A stretch of DNA of 7,969 bases. Source: an uncultured Clostridia bacterium (GTDB lineage: Bacteria; Bacillota; Clostridia; UBA1381). The stretch is from assembly GCA_944391265.1 (NCBI GenBank), contig CALXSX010000037.1, positions 1 through 7,969 of the forward strand, written 5' to 3'. The notes under the pieces are model-generated. The model saw only the letters and a list, made by a program, of their open reading frames with translations. It did not search any database and had not been told where the DNA came from. Below, in pieces: positions 1-6,619 of the stretch (the first letter of the stretch is position 1; each line of letters starts with the position of its first letter). Both the position numbers and the translations under genes were made by a program.

Positions 1-1221
1 AGATTCGACGGATATGCGGCAATGTCCTCTGTCGGTGCGACAAGCGCTCTTATCAATTTGATGATAAATCTGTTTATTGGATTTGCAACAGGAGCCGGAG
101 TGATAATCTCGAGGTATTTCGGTGAAAGAAATTCAGCAGGGATGAAGAGGGCTGTCAGCACTTGCGTAGGAATATCTATCATTTTCGGGCTTGTCGTTAT
201 GGGTATTGGATTAACATTTGCCCGCCCGCTTCTTACGATAATGTCATGTCCTGCAGACCTGATAGACGGAGCCGAGCTTTATATGCGCATATATTTTATT
301 GGTATGCCGGCGTTCATGCTTTTTAACTTTGGCAGCGGTGTTATGAGGGCTGTAGGCGATACAAAGCGTCCCCTTAGATTTCTTACCATTTCCGGGCTTG
401 TAAATATAGCGCTTAATTTGTTATTTGTAATTAAATTTAGAATGGGAGTTGCCGGAGTTGCATGTGCGACTGTTATTTCTCAGTGCCTGAGTGCGTTTTT
501 TGTTATGAGGTGCATAGTATCAACTAAGGAAACGTATATGTTTAGTTTGAAAGATATAAGAATATTTAAAAGAGAGTTTATTTCTATGACGAAAATAGGT
601 CTGCCTGCAGGAGTACAGGGTAGTTTGTTCTCTCTTTCAAACGTAATTATCCAGTCGTCGGTAAACAGCTTCGGAAGCGTCGTTGTGGCTGGGAATACAG
701 CGGGAATGAACGTTGAGTCGTTTTTGTATGCGCTCTTAAATTCCATTTCGCAGGGAACGCTGACATTTACCGGTCAAAACTACGGCAAGGGAAATATAAA
801 GCGCATAAAGGAAGGATTGTGGAAAAGCTTTGTGCTCGAGTTTGCACTTGTGTTTACTGCTACAACGCTCACAATTATATTCAGCGGCAGTATTTTGTCG
901 ATTTATTCAAAGGATGCTGAGGTTATACGTGTGGGAATGGTGAGACTTCTAATTACAGACTGCCTTTATTTCCTGTGCGGTTTTAATGAAGTGCTTGCCG
1001 CGGTGCTCAGAGGCCTGGGAAATTCAGTAATGCCAATGATTACAACTGTTTTTGCCATATGCGGACTGAGAATAATATTTATAATGACAATCTTTTCAAG
1101 CATAAGAACTCTTGAAAGTCTTTATGTGACGTACCCCGTTTCATGGCTTATTGCAGCAGTGCTTAATGCTGTGTGCCTTGTATTTACGTGGAAGAAGCAT
1201 GCCGCTGTTCAAAGCGGTTAA
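1..1221 (+). CDS. MATE-family multidrug/cation antiporter, 5'-truncated by the window edge
   Basis: This is an inner-membrane efflux pump of the MATE family, which exports drugs or other organic cations in exchange for Na+ or H+. The frame is open to base 1, and the residues before the first ATG (base 22) continue the family pattern, so the true start lies outside the window. About 406 residues are visible. The family normally has about 450 residues and 12 membrane helices, so mainly the first helix is missing. Visible hallmarks are the SSVGATSALINLMINLFIG segment near the N terminus, a GAGVIISRYFG stretch just after it, and MRAVGDTKRPLRF in the middle. The second half repeats the pattern with LPAGVQGSLFSLSN, GQNYGKGNIKRIKEG and a late LRGLGNSVMPMITT. 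It is co-directional with rpmH but separated from it by a promoter, so it is probably not part of that operon. Its substrate cannot be inferred. Confidence 0.93.
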   Translation, partial: RFDGYAAMSSVGATSALINLMINLFIGFATGAGVIISRYFGERNSAGMKRAVSTCVGISIIFGLVVMGIGLTFARPLLTIMSCPADLIDGAELYMRIYFIGMPAFMLFNFGSGVMRAVGDTKRPLRFLTISGLVNIALNLLFVIKFRMGVAGVACATVISQCLSAFFVMRCIVSTKETYMFSLKDIRIFKREFISMTKIGLPAGVQGSLFSLSNVIIQSSVNSFGSVVVAGNTAGMNVESFLYALLNSISQGTLTFTGQNYGKGNIKRIKEGLWKSFVLEFALVFTATTLTIIFSGSILSIYSKDAEVIRVGMVRLLITDCLYFLCGFNEVLAAVLRGLGNSVMPMITTVFAICGLRIIFIMTIFSSIRTLESLYVTYPVSWLIAAVLNAVCLVFTWKKHAAVQSG

Positions 1222-1242
1222 ATACATTTGTACAATTTATAC

Positions 1243-1258
1243 TGTAAAACACTTTACA
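1243..1258. repeat. Short inverted repeat TGTAAA-N4-TTTACA upstream of the rpmH promoter
   Basis: Two perfect 6-base arms are separated by four bases, in AT-rich DNA 43 bases upstream of the rpmH -35 box. The symmetry would suit a dimeric regulator, but in such AT-rich DNA it may be chance. No regulator can be named. Confidence 0.3.
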
Positions 1259-1300
1259 TATTACTTTTTTTTTTTTTTATTAAAAAAAAATAAAAATCTA

Positions 1301-1329
1301 TTGACAAATACAAGAAAAACGAGTATAAT
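1301..1329 (+). promoter_or_regulatory. Consensus housekeeping promoter of the rpmH operon
   Basis: TTGACA (1301-1306) and TATAAT (1324-1329) are separated by exactly 17 bases, a perfect match to the vegetative sigma-A consensus. Upstream lies a run of 14 T (1265-1278) followed closely by a run of nine A (1282-1290). This AT-rich stretch could act as an UP element or as bent DNA. Transcription should begin near 1336, giving a leader of about 75 bases before rpmH. A promoter this strong suits a ribosomal protein gene. The rest of 1222-1411 contains no gene and no visible DnaA-box cluster. Confidence 0.9.
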
Positions 1330-1411
1330 TATTTAGGTGTTCCGGTGGATTGTAAGGATTTGTCGGATGGTAAGATTATTGCCCGCTGCGGCGGTTGTAG
1401 GAGGTGCAGAC

Positions 1412-1546
1412 ATGAAGAGAACGTTCCAACCCAAAAAACGTCAGAGAGCCAAAGAGCATGGTTTTAGAAAGAGAATGAGTACTTCTTCCGGAAGAAAGAT
1501 TTTGGCAAGCAGAAGACAGAAAGGCAGAAAAAAACTGTCTGCATAG
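1412..1546 (+). CDS. rpmH: 50S ribosomal protein L34
   Basis: L34 is a small, very basic protein of the large ribosomal subunit that binds 23S rRNA. The 44-residue product begins MKRTFQPKKRQRAKEHGF, continues with a Ser/Thr-Gly-Arg segment and ends in a Lys/Arg-rich tail, which is the full-length family pattern. An in-frame ATG 75 bases upstream would add residues unlike any L34. The start at 1412 is preceded by an excellent ribosome binding site (AGGAGGTG, 1399-1406) and matches the universal N terminus. It is the first gene of the rpmH-rnpA-yidD-yidC-jag cluster and sits under a consensus promoter. A terminator-like hairpin follows the stop codon, so much of the transcription probably ends just after rpmH. 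That would let L34 be made in far greater amounts than the genes behind it. Confidence 0.98.
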   Translation: MKRTFQPKKRQRAKEHGFRKRMSTSSGRKILASRRQKGRKKLSA

Positions 1547-1568
1547 TTCGTGCTTATAATTGACGGAC

Positions 1569-1618
1569 AGGCAAGGAGTAGGGGACGGTAGGTCTTGTTG
1601 CTTTTTGCCTTTTTTTTT
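1569..1618 (+). terminator. Intrinsic terminator/attenuator between rpmH and rnpA
   Basis: Bases 1569-1581 pair with 1598-1610 in 13 consecutive pairs, four of them G-U. Beyond a one-base bulge (1597), 1582-1586 pair with 1592-1596 around a 5-base loop. A run of nine T (1610-1618) follows the stem directly. This is the layout of a factor-independent terminator. It ends only seven bases before the rnpA ATG and locks the only purine-rich, ribosome-binding-like stretch (near 1574-1584) inside the stem. The hairpin is read directly from the sequence; partial termination is inferred. Confidence 0.75.
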
Positions 1619-1625
1619 AATAACT

Positions 1626-1991
1626 ATGAAGAAAGAAAATGTACTTAAATTAAATAGGGATTTCAGACGTCTTTATGCACGTGGCAAAAGCGCTGTATGC
1701 GGATGCGTAGTAGTGTATGCTTTGAAAAATAAGAAAGGGCTCCTGAGAGCGGGTCTTACTGTCGGAAAAGGCGTCGGCGGCGCTGTCAGCCGCAACAGAG
1801 CAAAACGTATCATGCGTGCAGCTTTCGACGAAGCAAAGCTGTGTGTCGATTCTGGATACGATATTATTATAGTGGCAAGGAACAGAATCAACGGGAAGAA
1901 GAGCGGCATCGTTGCAAGAGATTTAATAAAAGCTTTTGATGAGTTGAGCATGATTGCCCAAAAGCGCGGCGATGAAAGGGAGAATCAATGA
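1626..1991 (+). CDS. rnpA: Ribonuclease P protein component
   Basis: This is the protein subunit of RNase P. With the catalytic RNA (RnpB, not in this window) it removes the 5' leader from precursor tRNAs. The product has 121 residues, a normal length. The conserved RNR helix motif SRNRAKRIMR lies at residues 55-64. It is preceded by the GLTVGKGVGGAV strand/turn and followed by a YDIIIVAR strand, as in the family. The ATG at 1626 gives the standard N terminus (MKKENVLKLNRDFRRLY). The same frame extends upstream to a TTG at 1560, but that stretch encodes no conserved residues and covers the terminator hairpin. No good ribosome binding site precedes 1626, because the bases just upstream are the U-tract of that hairpin. 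Expression is therefore probably low. The stop codon overlaps the yidD start by four bases (ATGA). Confidence 0.95.
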   Translation: MKKENVLKLNRDFRRLYARGKSAVCGCVVVYALKNKKGLLRAGLTVGKGVGGAVSRNRAKRIMRAAFDEAKLCVDSGYDIIIVARNRINGKKSGIVARDLIKAFDELSMIAQKRGDERENQ

Positions 1992-2200
1992 AGAAAGTAT
2001 TACTTAGTATTATTTCATTTTACAGACGGCACATATCTCCGCTTAAGGGTGCCCCATGCTGTCGGTTTATTCCAACCTGTTCTGAATATGCATATACCGC
2101 CGTGGAGCGGTACGGGGTGATTAAGGGAGGAGCACTTGCTGTGTGGCGCCTCCTGAGGTGTCAGCCGCTTTGCAAAGGCGGGTACGACCCAGTCCCTTGA
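1988..2200 (+). CDS. yidD: Membrane protein insertion efficiency factor YidD
   Basis: YidD is a small, membrane-associated protein that assists insertion of proteins by YidC. Its 70-residue length and all signatures are typical. There is a hydrophobic/amphipathic N terminus, YRRHISPLKG, then the CCRFIPTCSEYA cysteine block at residues 24-35, and the closing RCQPLCKGGYDPVP. The start codon overlaps the rnpA stop in an ATGA junction, which implies translational coupling. A ribosome binding site, AAAGGGAGA (1975-1983), lies inside the end of rnpA. Its place between rnpA and yidC is the standard bacterial order. The exact biochemical role of YidD is still poorly defined. Confidence 0.97.
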   Translation: MKKVLLSIISFYRRHISPLKGAPCCRFIPTCSEYAYTAVERYGVIKGGALAVWRLLRCQPLCKGGYDPVP

Positions 2201-2227
2201 TAAAAATTATGAGAGGATATATATAGT

Positions 2228-3181
2228 ATGTTTCATTATCTTATAACAAGACCTCTCGGCTATTTGATAGAAGTAATATATAATGTGGTTCAAAATTACG
2301 GTTTTGCGATAATATTGTTTACAGTACTGATTAAACTGATATTGCTGCCGCTAAACGTCAGGTCACAAAAAGCGATGAGAAAGCAGCAGAAAATTCAGCC
2401 TATAATAGCCGAGTTACAGAAGAAATATGAAAATGATAAGGACAAGCTCCAGCGCGAGATGATGAAGATTTATAAGGAAAACAACGTGAGCATGCTTGGA
2501 GGCTGCCTGCCGATGCTTATCCAGTTTCCTATACTTATAGGCTTGTACCAGGTAATACAGAGACCTATAACATATCTTGCCGGCGTTGCCGACTGGGCGT
2601 CAGCAGAAGTTGTGGAAAAGGTAACATTTCTTAAAGACCAGATGATGCAGCTTTATCCGGGGGTTATAGGTAATCTTGCAAATACAGACGTTGCTGCACT
2701 TGAAAAAACAGGACAGATTCAAATATCGAACTGGGCATCACTAATAAACGGAAGCTCAGACCCCTGGGCGTTCAACTTCGATTTTTTAGGGCTTGACCTT
2801 TCAAATACTCCATCTGCTGCAATTACAAGACTAATGGCAATGGACTTCTCGGACTGGAGTGTAATTTTGCTTTTATTGATACCTGTTCTCGCTGCCCTTG
2901 CGACTTTACTTGGTACAAAAATAACGCAGATGCAGACAGGCGCAAGAACGGACGGTACGGATAAGGCATCTCAGATGACCAGCACAATGAATATAATGAT
3001 GCCGCTCATGACTGGATTTTTTGCTTTCACACTTCCTTCCGGAATGGGCGTTTACTGGATAACGAGCAGTCTTGTTCAAGTTCTTCAGCAGGTTTTGCTC
3101 AATTATTATTTTGATAAGAAGGGAGATATTGTTGATGTCAAATTACCTGAAAAAAACAGAAAAAACGGGAAAAAGCGTTGA
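2228..3181 (+). CDS. yidC: Membrane protein insertase YidC/Oxa1 family (SpoIIIJ-type)
   Basis: YidC inserts and folds proteins in the cytoplasmic membrane, alone or with SecYEG. The 317-residue product has the Oxa1 core. A helix around residues 22-44 ends at PLNVRSQKAM, whose R45 is the conserved groove arginine. A charged cytoplasmic hairpin spans about 50-85. GGCLPMLIQFPILIGLY (91-107) is the next helix, followed by helices near 210-230 and 252-285, the latter containing PSGMGVYWITSSLVQVLQQ. The extracytoplasmic stretch of about 120-205 is long for a Gram-positive YidC. There is no lipoprotein signal with a lipobox cysteine, unlike Bacillus SpoIIIJ. The tail is strongly basic, as is usual for ribosome contact. 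The ribosome binding site is modest (GAGAGG, 2211-2216). The last 47 bases overlap jag in another frame. Confidence 0.96.
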   Translation: MFHYLITRPLGYLIEVIYNVVQNYGFAIILFTVLIKLILLPLNVRSQKAMRKQQKIQPIIAELQKKYENDKDKLQREMMKIYKENNVSMLGGCLPMLIQFPILIGLYQVIQRPITYLAGVADWASAEVVEKVTFLKDQMMQLYPGVIGNLANTDVAALEKTGQIQISNWASLINGSSDPWAFNFDFLGLDLSNTPSAAITRLMAMDFSDWSVILLLLIPVLAALATLLGTKITQMQTGARTDGTDKASQMTSTMNIMMPLMTGFFAFTLPSGMGVYWITSSLVQVLQQVLLNYYFDKKGDIVDVKLPEKNRKNGKKR

Positions 3182-3923
3182 GGAAGCGTTAGAGCTTGCT
3201 CTTGCAGAGCTTGGCGCCGACGAAAGTGATGTTGAATATACTGTGTTGGAGGAGCCCGCAAAGGGATTCCTCGGTATTGGTTCTAAAGATGCTGTTGTAA
3301 GTGTTCAGCTTAAGGACAGCGTTTTGTTCACGGCGAAAAAGTTTCTCGGAAATGTGTTTGATGCGATGAACCTTGATGTTGGAATTGATGCCGTTCGCGC
3401 AGACGATTGTGTGAACATAGACCTTTCCGGAGATAATATGGGAATAATCATTGGCAAGAGAGGCGATACTCTTGACAGCCTGCAATATCTTACGTCGCTT
3501 GTTGCTAACAAGGACAGAAATAGCGAATATACGAGAATAAGCATTGATACTGAGGGTTACAGGGAAAAAAGGGTAGAATCTCTTAAAGCGCTTTCAAACA
3601 GGCTTGCTGACAAGGTTGCAAAGTCGGGTAAGAAATATACTCTTGAACCGATGAATCCTTATGAAAGGCGTATAATTCATGCGAATCTCCAGGATAGTGA
3701 AGATGTTACCACTTTTTCAATCGGTGAGGAGCCGCATAGAAAAGTAGTTATTGCTCCTAAGCATGAGAGAAGAAGAAGCTCTGGCAAGAAATCTGCTCCC
3801 AGACATACGTACACAATTGATGAGGACTTGCCTAAGACGTATCCGGGCGGCGGTCAGCCTAAATTCAATAAGGCAAAGGCGAGCAGCTTTGAAGAGTATT
3901 TGGCAGAACACGAAAATGACTGA
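3135..3923 (+). CDS. jag: RNA-binding protein Jag/KhpB (Jag-N, KH and R3H domains)
   Basis: Jag (KhpB) is a cytoplasmic single-stranded RNA-binding protein, linked in Gram-positive bacteria to cell-division and envelope control and usually encoded next to yidC. The 262-residue product has three domains. The Jag-N domain (about 1-57) contains TGKSVEEALE and EEPAKGFLGIGSK. The KH domain (about 85-155) has its GxxG loop as GKRG at 107-110. The R3H domain (about 130-208) has PYERRIIH, with R178 and H182 as the signature pair. A charged, probably disordered tail follows. The start at 3135 gives the family N terminus and has AAGGGAG nine bases upstream (3119-3125). A further in-frame upstream start would only add yidC-overlap sequence. 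The ribosome binding site and first 15 codons lie inside yidC, so translation is probably coupled. A terminator follows, where many Firmicutes have mnmE. Confidence 0.95.
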   Translation: MSNYLKKTEKTGKSVEEALELALAELGADESDVEYTVLEEPAKGFLGIGSKDAVVSVQLKDSVLFTAKKFLGNVFDAMNLDVGIDAVRADDCVNIDLSGDNMGIIIGKRGDTLDSLQYLTSLVANKDRNSEYTRISIDTEGYREKRVESLKALSNRLADKVAKSGKKYTLEPMNPYERRIIHANLQDSEDVTTFSIGEEPHRKVVIAPKHERRRSSGKKSAPRHTYTIDEDLPKTYPGGGQPKFNKAKASSFEEYLAEHEND

Positions 3924-3931
3924 TTTTAAAT

Positions 3932-3972
3932 GGGCTGTAAAAAATTTCGATTTTTACAGCCCTCGTTTTTTT
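3932..3972 (+). terminator. Strong intrinsic terminator after jag
   Basis: GGGCTGTAAAAA (3932-3943) pairs perfectly over 12 bases with 3951-3962 around a 7-base loop. A run of seven T (3966-3972) follows after three intervening bases. It begins eight bases after the jag stop and closes the rpmH-jag cluster. Only 16 bases separate its T-run from the rlmD start, too few for a separate promoter. Any transcript of rlmD must therefore either read through it or carry it in its leader. Confidence 0.92.
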
Positions 3973-3988
3973 GAGAAGGGTGCAGTAA

Positions 3989-5350
3989 ATGAAAAAAAAT
4001 GACTCTTTGATTATTGAGATTACCGACATAACAAACGAGGCTATGGGAGTAGGTCACGCGGAGGGCATGGCGGTTTTTGTCCCGAAGACCGCTCCGGGAG
4101 ATGTTATAAGAGCAGTTATTGTCAAGGTTAAATCATCATACGCGTACGCAAGATGTTTGGAAGTCATAAAAAAATCGGAATATAGAGTTACTCCGCCATG
4201 CTATGTTTTCGGAACGTGCGGAGGCTGTCAGCTCATGCACATCATCTATAACAAGCAGCTTGAACTAAAGAAAAGCTTTATTGAAAATTCCCTCAAGAGG
4301 ATAGGCAAGATAGGAGATCTCCCTGAAATAGAAATGATAGGCTCGGATTTTCAGACAGGATACAGAAATAAAATGATATTTCCTGTTGGAAAAGATAGAA
4401 ACGGAGAGATTGTCTGCGGGTTTTATGCAAAACGCAGTCACAGCATTATACCTGTGAATACGTGTATGTTAGGACTAAATGACTGCGCGCCTGTAATAAA
4501 CGCACTTCTTAGTTATATGAAAGAATGCGGTGTAGAGCCATATAACGAGGAAGAACATACCGGGATCATACGTCGCCTTTTTATTAGGTATGCACTCAAC
4601 AGCGGTCAGACAATGGTTGTAATATCGGCCAATGCAAGAAGTCTTAAAAATGAAGATAGTCTGACGAGCCTTATATTGAAAGCCGATCCCTCCGTCACAT
4701 CGATAATTTTGAATACTAACGACAAGAGAACGAACCTAGTTTTGGGCGAGCGCAACAGGACGATTTACGGAAGCGATACAATATCAGATACGCTGTGTTC
4801 AAACGAGTATGTCATATCTCCGCATAGCTTTTTTCAGGTTAATCCGCACCAAACTGAGAAGCTTTATAACAAGGCGTTAGAGCTGGCGGACATTGACAAG
4901 AATAAATACGTGATGGATATTTACTGCGGCATAGGGACCATTGCTCTTACCGCAGCGAAAAAGGCGAAAAAGGTCATAGGCGTGGAAATTGTTCCTGAAG
5001 CCGTAGAGGATGCTAAAATAAATGCCGCCAGAAACGGTATTGAAAACAGCGAGTTTATTTGTGCGCAGGCGGAGGATGCTGTCCCACCGCTGATAGAAAT
5101 GGGCGAAAAGCCAGACATAGTTTTTCTTGATCCTCCAAGAAAGGGCAGCGACGAGAAAACTCTCGCCGCCATCTGCTCAGCCGAGCCTGAGAAAATAGTC
5201 TACGTTTCGTGTAACGCTGCCACTCTCGCCCGTGATGTCAATTATATCGGAAAATTTGGCTACCGCCTAAGCAAAATATGCGGCGTTGACATGTTTCCAA
5301 ATACTGTTCATGTGGAGACAATAATGTTGCTACAACGCCGAGATACATAG
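3989..5350 (+). CDS. rlmD: 23S rRNA (uracil-C5)-methyltransferase, RlmD/RumA/TrmA family
   Basis: This SAM-dependent enzyme makes 5-methyluridine in 23S rRNA. Of the 453 residues, about 5-65 form a TRAM RNA-binding domain. Next come four cysteines placed as in the iron-sulfur-binding members: C71, C77 and C80 (CYVFGTCGGC), then C159. The SAM-binding motif is DIYCGIGT (310-317) and DPPRKG is at 381-386. The catalytic nucleophile is C408 in YVSCNAATLARD, and the general base is E443 in the closing HVETIMLL. All catalytic elements are present, so the gene appears functional. The start at 3989 has AAGGG eight bases upstream (3976-3980). Whether the exact target is U1939, U747 or both (as in RlmCD) cannot be read from the sequence. 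The 3' end is a known integration site for mobile elements, and the last few codons (QRRDT) may have been altered by integration. Confidence 0.93.
   Translation: MKKNDSLIIEITDITNEAMGVGHAEGMAVFVPKTAPGDVIRAVIVKVKSSYAYARCLEVIKKSEYRVTPPCYVFGTCGGCQLMHIIYNKQLELKKSFIENSLKRIGKIGDLPEIEMIGSDFQTGYRNKMIFPVGKDRNGEIVCGFYAKRSHSIIPVNTCMLGLNDCAPVINALLSYMKECGVEPYNEEEHTGIIRRLFIRYALNSGQTMVVISANARSLKNEDSLTSLILKADPSVTSIILNTNDKRTNLVLGERNRTIYGSDTISDTLCSNEYVISPHSFFQVNPHQTEKLYNKALELADIDKNKYVMDIYCGIGTIALTAAKKAKKVIGVEIVPEAVEDAKINAARNGIENSEFICAQAEDAVPPLIEMGEKPDIVFLDPPRKGSDEKTLAAICSAEPEKIVYVSCNAATLARDVNYIGKFGYRLSKICGVDMFPNTVHVETIMLLQRRDT
5309..5330 (+). other. Putative attachment site (attL) in the 3' end of rlmD
   Basis: The bases encoding the conserved HVETIMLL end of the methyltransferase begin CATGTGGAGACAATAATG. 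ICEs and prophages in Firmicutes are known to integrate at the 3' end of this gene (rum/rumA/rlmD), usually leaving it functional. Conjugation genes begin shortly downstream here, which fits. The exact core and crossover point are inferred, because the other end of the element is not in the window. Confidence 0.45.
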
Positions 5351-5511
5351 AAATCCTTGAATTTAAGCACTTTGCGAAGCATACGGTGTTTAATTTGGAA
5401 GGTGAAAAATATCGAAATAAAGAGATAAAAAATTACATAATCGTAAAAGTAGCAATTGATATGGTGTGTGGGAACACAAGAAAATAATCAATATTATATC
5501 TGTTTAATCAA

Positions 5512-5541
5512 AAAGAGATGCCTTATTTTGAGCATCTCTTT
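5512..5541. terminator. Perfect 10-bp hairpin upstream of the first element gene
   Basis: Bases 5512-5521 (AAAGAGATGC) pair perfectly with 5532-5541 around a 10-base loop. On the + strand only the end of the stem is T-rich. Read from the - strand, the stem runs into five consecutive T, a better terminator. It may insulate rlmD from the element in both directions, or act as a leader hairpin for the gene that starts 22 bases downstream. Confidence 0.55.
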
Positions 5542-5563
5542 CGCTATATATAGGAGAAAAACC

Positions 5564-6619
5564 ATGAAATGCTTACTGAAATATCGCTGGGTAAAGCTGA
5601 TGCGCTCGCATCTTCCTGAGGGCAAGGGCGTAATGGGCGCATGGGCGCGTCTGGCTTCCCGAGCTGCGTTTCGTAAAGGGAATGCCTCCTATTGCGGTTA
5701 TAAAAACCCTGTAATGCCCGGCATGTGGTCCGGCGGTATCGTTGGACTGAAAAGCATTCTTGGCGTCAGGACACGGAAACAGGCGTTAGAAACAATGGAT
5801 ACGCTGTCACGGCTTGGGTATATCAAATACGAGCTGGACCCGCACACGAAAAAGCTGACCTATCTCATAACAGACTGGGTCGTGGAATGCTCAGGCGAGG
5901 AATGCGCGGAAGGAAACGTATACGCTACAGACGGCTACGGCTTCCTCTGCCTCCCCCGCAGCATTACACAGCGGCTTTCAGACAATAAATACATATTCGA
6001 TGAATCGGACGCATGGCTTGATCTGTGGTGCCGCACGGTATACATGGACAAACGCAATGCGTTTTCTTTTTTGGCGCCGGCTGTCCAGTATGAAAGCTGC
6101 GGCGCCGTACTGACTTTGGAAACCCTCGGCAGACGCTGGGGCTGGGAAAAGACAAAGGTATGGAGATTTTTCAAAAAATACGGGGATGTCTTTGCTTTGT
6201 ACCGTCTGCCCGGCTCCTACGGATGCCTGGTTTTTAATAAAATATATCCGGTATGTGAGGAAACTGTCTTGCCGACGCAGGACAAAATCATGCGTATTTT
6301 AGAGGAAATACGTATTCTTGCAAAGGGAAAACGGAAAGAAGCTTCCGATCACGAACACATCAACAAGATGGTTGTATGGTACAGTAAAAATGTCATAGAA
6401 ACAATACTGTCAGAACCGGAAGAAACCCGCGTTGCACTTTCGCCCCATATAATACGCGCGTATTTTTCTCACTGTCGGAATTGTAAGAGTTATATTTATG
6501 ACTGCAAGGGTTGTTATAGCCTTCGGTCAGAAAAAAAGAAAACGGGATATATCCGCGGGCCGTGTGCGCCTGTGGATATTACGAGGATAGCAAAGGAGTT
6601 ATTCACATATGAGCAATAA
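5564..6619 (+). CDS. Conserved ICE protein with two winged-helix-like regions and a cysteine cluster
   Basis: This protein has no established function. It resembles a conserved hypothetical family found in clostridial conjugative elements. Of its 351 residues, about 20-105 look like a winged helix, with SGGIVGLKSILGVRTRKQAL and then a LSRLGYI wing-side helix. A second such region spans about 145-215, with LTLETLGRRWGWEKTKVWRF, reminiscent of DnaD-like phage replisome-organiser domains. Near the C terminus four cysteines (C304, C307, C314, C317) form CX2CX6CX2C, a plausible zinc site. Double winged helices occur in plasmid replication initiators, so a replication or DNA-binding regulatory role is the best inference. 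The start at 5564 has AGGAG seven bases upstream (5552-5556). A longer in-frame start at 5456 would translate the hairpin and lacks a ribosome binding site. Its end overlaps the next gene by 11 bases. It is richer in GC than the host genes. Confidence 0.85.
   Translation: MKCLLKYRWVKLMRSHLPEGKGVMGAWARLASRAAFRKGNASYCGYKNPVMPGMWSGGIVGLKSILGVRTRKQALETMDTLSRLGYIKYELDPHTKKLTYLITDWVVECSGEECAEGNVYATDGYGFLCLPRSITQRLSDNKYIFDESDAWLDLWCRTVYMDKRNAFSFLAPAVQYESCGAVLTLETLGRRWGWEKTKVWRFFKKYGDVFALYRLPGSYGCLVFNKIYPVCEETVLPTQDKIMRILEEIRILAKGKRKEASDHEHINKMVVWYSKNVIETILSEPEETRVALSPHIIRAYFSHCRNCKSYIYDCKGCYSLRSEKKKTGYIRGPCAPVDITRIAKELFTYEQ

Noticed and set aside
1201..1218. Small hairpin at the end of the MATE gene as a terminator
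   Set aside because: Only a 5-bp stem plus one wobble, partly coding, and no T-run follows directly; the T14 run is about 45 bases further on.
1337..1411. N-terminal extension of L34 from an upstream ATG
   Set aside because: It matches no L34, whereas the ATG at 1412 has a near-ideal ribosome binding site and gives the universal N terminus.
1560..1625. Extended rnpA start at a TTG
   Set aside because: The extra residues are not family-like and come from translating the terminator hairpin and its T-run; no ribosome binding site precedes the TTG.
5456..5500. Promoter for the first element operon (TTGATA or TATTAT-like boxes)
   Set aside because: The candidate boxes are not at a proper spacing with a good partner, so no promoter could be supported.
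5456..5563. Longer start for the winged-helix protein, or a separate small gene
   Set aside because: No ribosome binding site; the frame runs through a perfect hairpin. The ATG at 5564 has a well-placed AGGAG.
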